Assembly (NCBI GenBank): GCA_964647255.1
Contig: CAZYGI010000061.1
Location: 1-22,431, forward strand
DNA length: 22,431 nucleotides
Direction of reading: 5' to 3'
Origin: CAWJEL01 sp964647255
GTDB lineage: Bacteria; Chloroflexota; Anaerolineae; CG2-30-64-16
The position numbers were made by a program, and so were the translations under genes. The first letter of the stretch is position 1. Every line of letters begins with the position of its first letter. Below, piece after piece: positions 1-10,100 of this stretch. The notes under the pieces are model-generated. The model made no database searches, had not been told where the DNA came from, and saw only the letters and a program-made list of their open reading frames with translations.

Positions 1-158
1 CCGGCGTCGCCGTGCGTTTGGAGACGTACCCGCGCATGTGGCACGTGTGGCAGCTTTTCCTGGCGTTGCCTCAGGCCGTCGAATCGCTGGACGACATCGC
101 CCGGTTCCTCAAATCGCATCTGAGCCCGGGGCCTCCGCCTGTCCCGTCACAGGCATAA
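1..158 (+). CDS. C-terminal end of an alpha/beta-hydrolase (acetyl-esterase/HSL-like), 5' truncated by the window edge
   Basis: Reading codons from base 3 gives 51 residues and a TAA stop at 156-158. The peptide begins GVAVRLETYPRMWHVWQLF and continues with an amphipathic helix (SLDDIARFLKSHL) and a short Pro-rich tail. In the hormone-sensitive-lipase-like branch of alpha/beta-hydrolases, the last part of the fold reads 'G(V)xVxLExYPxMxHVW..F', followed by a final helix in which the chain ends. The His of WHVW is the expected catalytic-triad histidine. The rest of the enzyme, including the nucleophile Ser and acidic residue, lies left of the window, so substrate and exact family cannot be seen. 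The gene converges on the minus-strand gene ending at 165, with only six bases between the two annotated stops. The identification rests on a short but characteristic segment; another alpha/beta-hydrolase subfamily is possible. Confidence 0.78.
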   Translation, partial: GVAVRLETYPRMWHVWQLFLALPQAVESLDDIARFLKSHLSPGPPPVPSQA

Positions 159-164
159 CACGGG

Positions 165-386
165 TCATGGTGGCAGCCTGGGCGCCGGGGGAGAATGCAA
201 ACTGGCGCAGCCTGCTGGCCACACGAGGCAAGCTGGCATGGGAGCATCAGCCAGACCACCTGATGCCGCAGGGGGCCCGGATCTGGGGTTCACCCATCCC
301 CTTAACCGGTTCTGATCGAACGGCCCGGCAGCGGATGGCTGCGCTGGGCGGTCGAGCGAGCAACAGGAGAAGGCACGGTTGGCTAT
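165..386 (-). other. Doubtful C-terminal tail of the 341-codon gene; probably former intergenic DNA
   Basis: The fibronectin-like domain ends with GEFDFALTAG, a natural end for this kind of domain. The 73 codons that follow have a different composition: Cys pairs, many Pro/Ser, no visible repeat or fold. By hand count 27 of the 73 codons end in A or T, and rare codons such as ATA, TTA, AGA and GGA appear, against a clearly lower A/T-ending share just upstream. A TAG lies one frame over at 385-383, directly after the domain end. The simplest reading is that a one-base indel (real or a sequencing error) converted a stop at about 383 into a read-through to 165. If so, 159-382 is a convergent intergenic spacer. 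Confidence 0.5.
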
Positions 387-1190
387 GCCGGCTGTGAGCG
401 CGAAGTCGAACTCCCCCACGGCCTGCGAGATGCCAATGGTTTGTGAGCTGGCGTTCAGGCTGCGCACCCGATAGGTATAGTTCAGCTTTGAATCGCCTAC
501 GCCATCCCCGTCAGACCAGGTGAGGGGAGCCCCGGACGCCACCGTGCCCAGCCGCTCTGCGCCGGCAGCGCCGGGTGCAAAATCGGGCGCCGTCGCGCGC
601 CAGACTTCGTAGCTCGCAGCCTCGGCGCCTGGCGCTTGCCAATCCAGCCGCACTTGCGCAGACGCCAGTGTGCCTGACACCGGCGGCCGCGGCGGCACGC
701 GCAGGTTGACTTCCAGACGGTCGCGGTCTTGTGTCCAGATCACCGGCGCGCTGGCCGGCGCCGGCGTGGCGTTGCGTGTCATCAGTTGCGGGGTGGCGGG
801 GACCCCATTGATCGTGAAGTTCAGGGGCTCTCCTGCTGAAGGGCCTTCTTTGTCGCCGGTAGCGGGGTCATCGCCGTAGCACGGCATGATTCCGTACTTG
901 CCTGCGTACGCCGTCGTGAACTGCCCGCACTGGACATTTTGGGGGCCGAAGACGGCGATATAGGCGCCGGTCGGGATCGGCACGCCTGCGAACGCGCTGT
1001 TGCCGCTGTACAGGTCCACCCATTGGTTCGTGAGCGTTACCCCGCTGCCCTGTGTGATGCCCAGGGCGAGCATTGACAGGATCACTGCGGCAGCGGCAGC
1101 CAGTGCAACGCCCGCCCAGGGCTGGGGCCTTCGCTCCGGCCGAGATGCGGTTACGCGGCCTCCCCGGAACAGTGGTCTGCGCGGCCTCAT
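165..1190 (-). CDS. Membrane-anchored or secreted two-module protein (CYGDDP module + fibronectin-III-like domain), coupled to the giant gene
   Basis: The frame has 341 codons. Residues 1-25 are strongly basic (many Arg), followed by a hydrophobic stretch at about 26-46 (WAGVALAAAAAVILSMLALG), so it is a signal anchor or signal peptide and the rest is outside the cell. Residues about 55-125 (WVDLYSGN … GKYGIMPCYGDDP) are a diverged copy of the last folded module of the upstream giant protein. Residues about 165-265 look like a fibronectin type III domain (VRLDWQAP … YEVWRA … YTYRVRSLNAS), ending in GEFDFALTAG. The start is chosen because ATG 1190-1188 overlaps the giant gene's TGA (ATGA) and has a GAGGAG Shine-Dalgarno sequence five bases upstream. 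The last 73 residues are doubtful and are listed separately. No enzymatic motif is visible. A role as a surface partner of the giant protein is inferred from coupling and the shared module. Confidence 0.85.
   Translation of the reverse strand: MRPRRPLFRGGRVTASRPERRPQPWAGVALAAAAAVILSMLALGITQGSGVTLTNQWVDLYSGNSAFAGVPIPTGAYIAVFGPQNVQCGQFTTAYAGKYGIMPCYGDDPATGDKEGPSAGEPLNFTINGVPATPQLMTRNATPAPASAPVIWTQDRDRLEVNLRVPPRPPVSGTLASAQVRLDWQAPGAEAASYEVWRATAPDFAPGAAGAERLGTVASGAPLTWSDGDGVGDSKLNYTYRVRSLNASSQTIGISQAVGEFDFALTAGIANRAFSCCSLDRPAQPSAAGPFDQNRLRGWVNPRSGPPAASGGLADAPMPACLVWPAGCASLHSPPAPRLPP
244..266. other. Seven-bp inverted repeat between the convergent genes
   Basis: GCATCAG (244-250) and CTGATGC (260-266) are perfectly complementary around a nine-base loop. 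It lies midway between the hydrolase stop and the likely true end of the 341-codon gene, where a bidirectional terminator would be expected. There is no T-tract on either side, so a terminator role is weak. Confidence 0.25.
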
Positions 1191-4100
1191 TCCTGCTCCT
1201 CGTTCAAAATGATTGGCAGCCAGATGCGGCTTGCCGGCGGCTCGACGGGCGGCTGGGGCGTCGGCGGCTCGACGGACGGCTGCGGGGCGCCCACCGACGT
1301 CTTCTGCCGATCACCGCTCGCCGTCCAGGCGCCCGCGCCGATGATCTGCGTCTGTCCGTCGAAGATTGTCTGCACTCCAATGGTGTCACCCGGGAGCGCG
1401 CCTTCGTCACCGGGTGTGTCGGGGTCGTCGCCGTAGCAAGCCAGGTAGCCATACTGGCCTTCAGCCGTCGTGACGGTGGCTCCGCAGATGACGCCCTGCG
1501 GGTCGCGCGCGGTGATCACCGTCCCGGCGGGCAGTGGTGTGCCGTCCACCAGCAGCGCTTCCCCGTAGAAATCCACCCAGGTGGCTGTTGGGGTGACGCC
1601 CGCGGCGGTTTCAGCCTGCCGGATCAGCTCCTCCCACCGGTCTTGGCCGACAGGAGGCGCCCACGGCCAGCCTAGCCGCGGTTGGCTCGTCGCCATGTGC
1701 GCAGTGGCGGTCTCTGTGATTGTGCCGGGGTACGTCAGCGTGACGGCCTGCGTCGTGCGAATCCAGTACCCCAGGCCCGAGCGCATCTCCTGCAAGGTGT
1801 TGAACAGCGGGTCAAGATCCGGGTAGAACGACAGCGCGCCGCCATCGAAGCCTTGCACCGCGGTGTAGCGGCCGTCAATGCTCGCCAGGGCCACGGTGAC
1901 CGGCAACGTGCTCTGCGGCAGGTAGCTCACCAGGTTCCAGCCGGCGTCCAGCTTCAGCGGCAGGGTGGCGGGCAGCGCCTGGCCCACGATCAGCAGCCTG
2001 GCCGCCTCCAGGGTGGTCGTCACTGCCGGAGCGGCGGTCACGCGAATCCAGTAGCCGTGCAGCGCGCCCCAAGTCTTCAACGTGTTGATTTCGGGCGGCA
2101 GGCTCGGATAGTAGGAGCGGGCGCCCTGGTCGAACGACTGGATGGCGGCGTACGCGCCGTTGATCGGCCGCTGCACAACGGTGATATCCCGATTCTGTGG
2201 GTCAATGGCGCTGGAGACGAGGTTCCACCCGTTGTGGAGGACCAGATCCTGCGCCGATGCGGCCTGGCTCCGCGACCGGGCCGCGGTGCACAGCGCCAGC
2301 CTGTTGCCCTCTCCGGTAGGTGCGTTCGGCGCCACCCGGAGGTCGAAGACGCCGCCCTGTACATTGGGCCAGGCGACGGTCAGGGTCACGCCCTGGCCGG
2401 CCGCCAACGCCGGCGCCGTGGCGGCAGCGATCGGCGCATCATTGGCGAAGAAGCCCACCCGCATGCCCGCCGGCAGATCGCTGCCGGTGTTCTCCAGCCG
2501 CGCCATGATTGTCACGCCGCCTGGCGCATCGGTGGCCGGCTCCGCGAGGATGTTGGTGATGGTCGGCACGGCCGGCACGCAGGTCACTTCCAGGCCGTAG
2601 GGACCCTGAGCGCTCCGGTTGCCGGCCTGATCGGTCGCGATCACCCACAGTGCGTAGGTTCCGGGCGTTGCCGCAGCAGTTTCGTACCACCAGGTGTCGC
2701 CACTGCGCGACGCGTTGACCAGGGTGACGGTCCCGTCCGGTGCATGCACCTCGATCTGCACCGTCGTGAGCGGCCCACCGTCGCTGACGGCGCCGCCCAG
2801 AACCACGGTTTGGACGCCCATCGTCACCTGCGGCAGGTGGGTGGCGACTTCAAGCACCGGCGGCACATTGTCGGCGATGAAGCTGAGGCTCAGCCCGGTG
2901 GCGTAGTTGCCGGCGGCATCCCAACCGTTGAAGGTGAGGGTCTGCGCCTTATAGTCGGCCCGCCCGATGTCGGCCGTGCGGAAAAGCCATGAGCTGTTCT
3001 TCACGGCGCTGAGCCGAGGCGCCAGCGTCAGGCGGCTGCGGATATAGGCGGCCTCGGCTCCACCCCCGCTCCGGTCGCACAGGCTCAGCATCCAGGTGCC
3101 GGCCGAGTCTCCGCCCGCGAAGGCCCGCAGCGGCTGCACCGGCCGGGCATCCTGGCTGTACAAGGCCGTGCCGAGCGGCTGGTTGTCCAGCAGGTCCGAG
3201 ACGGAGAGTGCCGCGGCGTCAAACAGGTTGACATCGTAGTTGCGGTAATCGGCGCCGGACCGGCCATCATCATCCAGCAGCCTCACCGTGCGGCCGTCCG
3301 GCCCTGTCAGGTTGACCTGAAGCAGATCGCGGTGCAGCGCTTCGGCACGCAGCCCTACCTGGACCTCGGCGAGCGAGAAGCTTTTCGTCACCGCGAAGGT
3401 GGCGATGATGGGAGCAGCGCAGCCGCCCACCCCGGCCGGCCCGGAGGGCGCATGCTCGTAGGTGACCGCCTGCTGGCCGGTGACCTGCAGGTCGGCCGGC
3501 CGGCAGTTTTGACCGTTTGTGCAGCCCGTGACGCCGCCGATGCCGCCGTCCGCGGGGGTGGCCTCGTCGGCGATGGCGCCGACCACCACGACGCTGCTCC
3601 CGCGCACCACGCCGCCGGGCGTCACCTGCGAAGCGCCGTAGTCTATGGTCAGCGCCGGCGGCTGGGCGTCAACCCGGAACGGCAGCGCGCTGGTCCACGA
3701 GCCGATCTTGCCGAAGGCATCCGTAGCGTGCATCGTCAGCCGGAGCTCGTCGCCGTGGCTCGCCGCCACGTTCCATTTGCAAGTCCAGGCGCCGCCGGCG
3801 GCTCCGTCAGGGCAGAGGAGGGTGGACGCGCCGGCCGGCCCCACCACATCGAAGCTGACGCCGGGCACGCCGGATGGATCATACGCGTAGCCGGCCAGGG
3901 TGTTCTCGCCGGCCCGCAGCAGGAAGGCCGGCCGGTTGACGCCGAAGAAGAGCGGCGCATCGCGGTCCACCGGCTGGTGCGTCCACAGCCAGTCTATCGG
4001 TTGGCCGCTGCTGGGATGCGCGCCGTCGTACATGCGCACCCCGAGCGCAGCCCATGGCTCGCTCGACAGGCCTAGATTGACGAGGCCGTGGAGAACGACC

Positions 4101-7100
4101 GAGACTTCCTTGCCCGGCGCCACATCGCCCAGGTTGATGGTCTGGTGTTGGCCGCCGGTCAGTTGCAGGGTGTACAAGGCGTCCACGGCGGCATTCACAC
4201 CGCGGGCCGTGCCTTCACCGATGTTCCGATAGGTGAGGGTGTAGGCGATCGGCGAGCCGCCGCCCACCTGCGGCTGGCCGGGCGTCAGATTGCTCAGGTA
4301 GGTGCCCACATCCGCCGGGAGACTGCCGAGCAGCAGATCGCGCAGCCAGTAGAGGCTGTCGCTGAGCAAGCTGAACGCGCTGCCGGCCGGCTCGCTCTCC
4401 AGGGTGATGCGGGGCTCGGCCGCGTAGGAACCCGTGCTGGCCTCATCCGCGCCGTTAGGGCAGACGCCCGGCCCCAATCCCGGCCACTGGTACGCGTGGT
4501 CGAGGGTCAGGTCCAATCCGGCCGGGCTGTCGCCCGGCAGGACCCGGGCGCTGTTGACGCCGTTGCTGGCGGGCAGCACCGCCCAGGCGCGCAGCGCGCC
4601 TTCCTCACTGGCGATGGCGAGGAGCTTCACCGCGTTGGCGCTGGGGTCGGAAATGCCCAGCAGGCTGAAGGGCAGGTAGAGATCGGTCTGGCCGCGGCCG
4701 GCGCCGGCCGCCATGCCGGCGCCTGTCCAGGTCCGGAAGTTGCTTGAATCCAGTGTGGCCGCCCAGCTCCAATCGCTCCCATCCCAGGCCAGCAGCACGG
4801 CATCGCCGGCGTCCCGCACCCAGACCAGGGTGTCGGCAGCCATCCCGGCCGGCAGGTTGATCACCGTCTGATCCGGGACCAGGGCGCCGGCGCTCGCAAC
4901 GAGGTAGGGGTTGTAGGCGCGGCTGGCGCCACCGGAGCGGGCGTCGAGGTAGATAAAGAGGTCGCCGTCGGTGTGCCAGTTGGCGCCTGTCCAGGCCAGG
5001 CGCAGCGCCTCGGCGTTCCAGGTGGCGTACAGCCGCTGTTCGCCGAGGCCGGCTGCCGCGCCCCGGCGGTCTGCGCCGAGCAGGGTGCAGCCGGAGTTCA
5101 TCCAGACGAGCGCCATCACGTTCCCTGGAGCGGGCAGCACGCAGTAGTCGGGGGTCAACTCGCTGTCAACATCAACCGGTCCGAAGGTGCGCCAGCTCCG
5201 GTTGCCCAGCGTATCTTCCATGCCAAGCTGGACGAGGACCCGCTGGCCTTCGCCGGGCGTGAAGGCGGCAGTCAGCGGGCCGGCCACCGGCACGCTGGTC
5301 AGCGTCTCGCTGGTCAACGTCGCGGTGGTCTGAGCGCTCCAGCGCACGGTGTAGGGGATCAAGCCGCTGCCGTCCGCGCCGGCCGTCCAGGCCAGATCGA
5401 GGCTCGCGCCGGCCTGGGTGACGGTGTCGCCCGGCGCGACGCCTGCGCCGCCGGTCGTCAGGCTCAGATCTGCGCCGCTGGGCGGCGCCACATCAACTCG
5501 CACCGGCGTCGTGGTCTGGGTGACATGTCCGGCCAGGTCAGTGACGCGGGCGCTGAGGTTGAACGGGCCGCCATCCGGGAGCGGTGTGTCGAGGCTCCAG
5601 GGTCCGCGCCATTCCACCGGGCCGCTCTCGCCGGGAGCGGGTTCCTTCAACAGCGCAGTCGCCCAGTCGCCGCCCGCGGTGCGCCACTCCACGGTCGAGA
5701 CGCCGCCGGTGTCGGTCACGAATCCGGTCACGTCAATGCGATCCACCGGGTAGACCTGGGTCGAGGTGATGACGAGCGAGGTGACCGACAGCGCCGGCAG
5801 ATCAGTGTCAACGGTCACTGTGTACAGCGCGCTGGCCCACGCATCGGCCTGATCCTTCGCCACGGCTTGCAGGATGTGCTGGCCGTTGGTTGTCGGCGCC
5901 CAGGGGACCGACCAGGTGATATCGGCCACCTCACCGGCGGTCCACTCCTGGATCAGAATCGGCTCGCCGTCGGCGCTGACCCGCAGCGACTTAAGCGTAG
6001 AGGTCATGGCCACGACCTGCCCGCCGACGTTAACCGGCGCCAGGCTGTCGAGCACGCGCGGCAGTCCGGAGATGGTCACGTAAACCGCGTCTTCTGCGTC
6101 CACGGTCTCCAGCATGCGGCGCAGCGTGAACCCGTAGATGCCGCGTGCCGCCTGCCCTCTGACGCCTGTCCACTGTCCACTGCCCTCTGACGCCTGTCCA
6201 CTGACCACTCCCTCCTGACTGGTTGCCGAGGCGTCAGACATGCCGACCGACGCCCTGGCCAGGCGGGCGGCCGCCTCCGAGACGATGAATGCCGTCGCCC
6301 CGGCGGTTGCCGGGGAGGCTGCCGGGCTTTTAGCCACATTGCGGAGCTGCCCTGCCCCACCACCTGTGACCGCCGCCGAAGTGCAGTTGCCGGCCGCGTC
6401 ACAGGCCTGCGCGGCCGGCGAGAGGGTCAGCGGGTTGATGATGCGCAGTCCTTGGTCGTTGTCGGCCACGGCGGCGAAGCCATCGGTGGTGACCGCCATC
6501 GCGCGGGCGGAGCCGGGGGTGTTGGACAGTGCAGCGAACTGCGGCTGCGCCGGAACGCTGATGTCGATCACGGCCACGCCGGTCGAGCCGTCGGACACGT
6601 AGGCATAGCTACCGGTGCCGCTGACGCTAACTGTGACGCCGAGACCTTCGCCCGGCGTGTCATATTGGCTGACGTAAACGGGGCTGGCTGGCGTGGCGAC
6701 GTTCAGGATGGTCAGGCCGGCCGCGCCGTCGGCCACGGCCGCGTAGACCTCGCCTGCCACAGGCGACCAGATGGCTACATCGTAGGCCACGCCCGGCGTG
6801 TCGTAGGAGGAAACCGCGACCGGGGCCGCCGGGTTCGCCAGGCTGATCACCGCCAGGCCGCTGGTCGAGTCCGCTACGTAAGCATAGCTGCCGTAGGCCG
6901 CCACGCCCGCCGCGCTGCCCGTTGTGTCGAGGGTGCTGACAAGTTGCGGGCTGGTCGGCGTAGTGATGTTCACCACATGGATGCCCGCCGCGCCTGCGGC
7001 CACCAACGCATAGCGATCGGCGCCAAGGTGGGCGAGGGCGATGGCTTGGGGCTCGCCGGCCAGTGCCAGGAAGGCCGCGGCCTGCGGGCTGCTCGGGGCG

Positions 7101-10100
7101 TCCACGTTGACCACTCGCAGGCCGCCGCCGCCGCCCGCTGCAGGCGCCATCGCCAGGAACGCATAGTCGTGCGTCGTCTTCGGCGCCGGCGTCGGGGTGG
7201 GCGAGGGCGTAGGCGTGGGCGGCTTCGGTCCCACGGTGACCGCGGCCGGGCCGGCCTGGTTGTTCGCGTCGCTGATCTCACCGAGCGCGCAGGTGTAGTC
7301 GGCAACTGCCCAGGCGTTGTGCGTGCCTTGCGCGAACTGCGAATATTCGAACAGGAAGTCCTGGCTGACGCCGACCGCCAGGGCAGGCACCGCCAGCCAC
7401 TGATTCGGTTGCGGGGCGCTGCAGGCGACGGGCGTGCTGTCGAGGTACAGGCCCAGGCGCGCGTTGGCGCCTTCCGGCACCGGCTCCGTCCCCGCGTTCT
7501 TGACCCGGACGATGTAGCGCACGGTGTCGCCGACGGCAGGGTTGGAGGGCAGCGCGGTCAGGCTGGTGATCTGCAAATCGGGCAGCGCCGGGCCGCCTGC
7601 GGTGATCTGGATCGGCCCGTAGCGGTTGTTGATTTCGCTGGCCTCGGTGACGATGCAGGTGCTGTCCGCCAGGAAGTAGACCTGGTGGTCGCCGCCGGAG
7701 GTGAACCCGGTGGCATCCTCGATCATCACGGTCTTGCTCTCGCCGGCCGCGATGGCCGGCAGCGCGGCGTGATGGTCCGGCGCGTCAGCGCACCCCACCG
7801 GCGCCCGATCCACGTAGAGGCCGACGCTGGCGGCCGGATCGCTGAGCGCAGCGGTTCCGCTGTTCCGGATCTGCACCGTGTAGGTGACGGGCCGGCCGGC
7901 CTGCGGCTGGCGCGGCGTGTAGTTCACGAGGGTGATGCTCAGGTCCGGCAAGGGCGGCCCCGCGAGGCTCAGCGCCAGCGGCCCGAAGCGATTGTTGTCC
8001 TCCCGGTACTCGGGCACCGCGCACCGATCGTCGGCCAGCGCATAGAACTGGTACTGCCCGCCGGCTGCGAGAGTTCCAACGACTTGGACGGTGGCCTGCC
8101 CGCCGATCGCCAGCTCCGGCACAGCCACGTAGCTGAGCGGTGTACCGCTGCAGCCGCGGCTGCCGCTGATAGGTGCGCTCCCGGAGTAGATGCCCAGGCG
8201 GGCCCAGCCGGAGCTCGCGAAGCCAAAGTTGCGCACCACGGCGGTGAAGGTGATCGGCTGGCCGGCAGCCGGCGCGGCCGGCGCCGCGGTGAGGCTGGTC
8301 ACCACCAGGTCGGGCAGCGTATCGGGCGCGACCGCCAGCGCCACGGCGTTCGACACGTTGTTCAGTTCGTTGCTTTCGGACACAGCGCAGGGCGAATCCG
8401 CGAAGGCGCGGACATCATGGTATCCGGCTGCGCTGAAGGCGCGCGTCAGGACCACCCGGGTCCACCCGCCGGGGACCAGGCTCGGGATGGCCGCGTACTG
8501 GTCGGCCGCCGGCGCGGCCGGGCAGTTGTCGGGTATGCGATCGATGAACAGACCGAGCCAGGCTTCGCTGCTGTTAGCCCAGCCCTGATTACTCACAGTT
8601 GCCGTGAACGTGACGGTCTCATTGATTCCCGGGACCGTGGGCTCGGCCATCAGGTTGGTCACGACCAGGTCAACGCCGCCCTGGTCACCGACGTAGAAGT
8701 CGAACCCGTCGAACCAGTTGTTGAACTTGTTGCTCTCGGCCAGGCTGCAGCCGTAGTCGGCGAAGCCGTAGACGGTGTGATAACCCACGACCGGGAAGGA
8801 TTTCAGCATGCCGCCGAGGGTAGTGCTTGCGCCCGGCGCGAGCGGCGGGACATGGACGACCCGGTCGCCGACGTAGTCACCTTGGCGCGGGCAGCCAGGC
8901 GGGATCCGGTCGAAGTAGATGCCCGACCAGGCCCAACTACTCGACGTCGTGCCCACGTTTTTCACCGTCACTGAGAAGTTGATGGTGTGGTTGACCATCG
9001 GAGACGGCGGGTCCAGCACGATGCTCTCGACGATGAGGTCCGGGAGGGGCGGCGGCCCAACCTGGAACTCCAGCCTCGGGTAGTGGACATTGTTCCACTC
9101 GTCGCTCTCGGTGATGGAGCAGGTGTAGTCCGGCTGGAAGGCGACGGTGTGCGGCCCTTCGGTGAAGGTGTCTTGGAAGGTGAGCGTAGTGCTCTGTCCG
9201 GCGTTCAGCGGCGTCAGCCAACTCACTTTGTCGCCGATGTTGCCGGCGACGAAGGGGCAGCCCGGCGCGTCCCGGTCTCGGTACAGGCCCGCCCAGGTTC
9301 CTGTCCTGCTCGGCCCGGCGCCGCGGTTCCGCACGACGACGTTGAAAGTGACAAGCTGACCGGCCACCGGTGACGCGGGCTCCATCGTCACGTTCTCGAC
9401 GATCAGGTCGGGCAGCCGCGGCGGCCGCAGGTCGAAGATCAACTGTTGGCTGTTGTTGTTTTCGTCGCTCTCCTCAGTTGCGCAAGGATAGTCCAGGAAG
9501 GCGAAGAGCCATGGCTTCGCGTCCTTGCCAAACCAGTGCGTCACCTCGAATGTGTCGCTGGCGCCTGGCTCCAGGGGTGGGATATAGAATACATTGTCGC
9601 CGACGTCAGGGGCGCCGCCCGCGGGAATGGGGCAGCCTTTCGGTCCGCGGCCGTAGTACAGGCCGCCCCACGTCCAGCCGGAGCGGGTCTTGCCCTGGTT
9701 GCGCACCGTTGTGCTGACGGTGGCCCACTCGTCCTCGAACGGCGGAGACGGCAAAATCTCGATGCTGTCCACCACCAGATCGGGGCGGGGCGCCGGATAG
9801 ACAAACACGTTGTACGCATCGATATTGTTCGATTCGAAGATTTCGTTCAGCTGGCAGCCGTAGTCCACCTTCGCGCTGAGGTAGTGCGTCCCCTGCGTGT
9901 CAAAACGCGTGGTGAGCGTCCGGGTGTAGGTTTCGCCGGCCCCTAACGCCGGGATAGAGGCAGCCACGTCGCCCGGGTCCATCGTCGGGCATTCGGCGGC
10001 GATGCGGTCGCGGTACAAGCCTACGACCGAAGAGGCCGAGGCTGCTACGCCGAGGTTGCGTACGGTGATCACGGAGGATGTCCACTGCCCCTGCTGAGGC

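Noticed and set aside
328..342. GCAGC-GGATG-GCTGC hairpin as a terminator
   Set aside because: The stem is only five base pairs with no T-tract; common by chance in DNA this rich in GC.
38..397. Plus-strand open frame of 119 codons near the left edge
   Set aside because: It overlaps the hydrolase 3' end in another frame and has no recognisable content. The hydrolase frame gives a characteristic catalytic-His segment.
1682..9373. Long plus-strand open frames opposite the giant gene (for example 1682-2992, 4973-6190 and 6452-8974)
   Set aside because: Their products are Arg/Gly/Ala-rich with no domain or repeat logic. They lie wholly antisense to a frame with clear, ordered domains, and are expected by-products of very GC-rich codon use.
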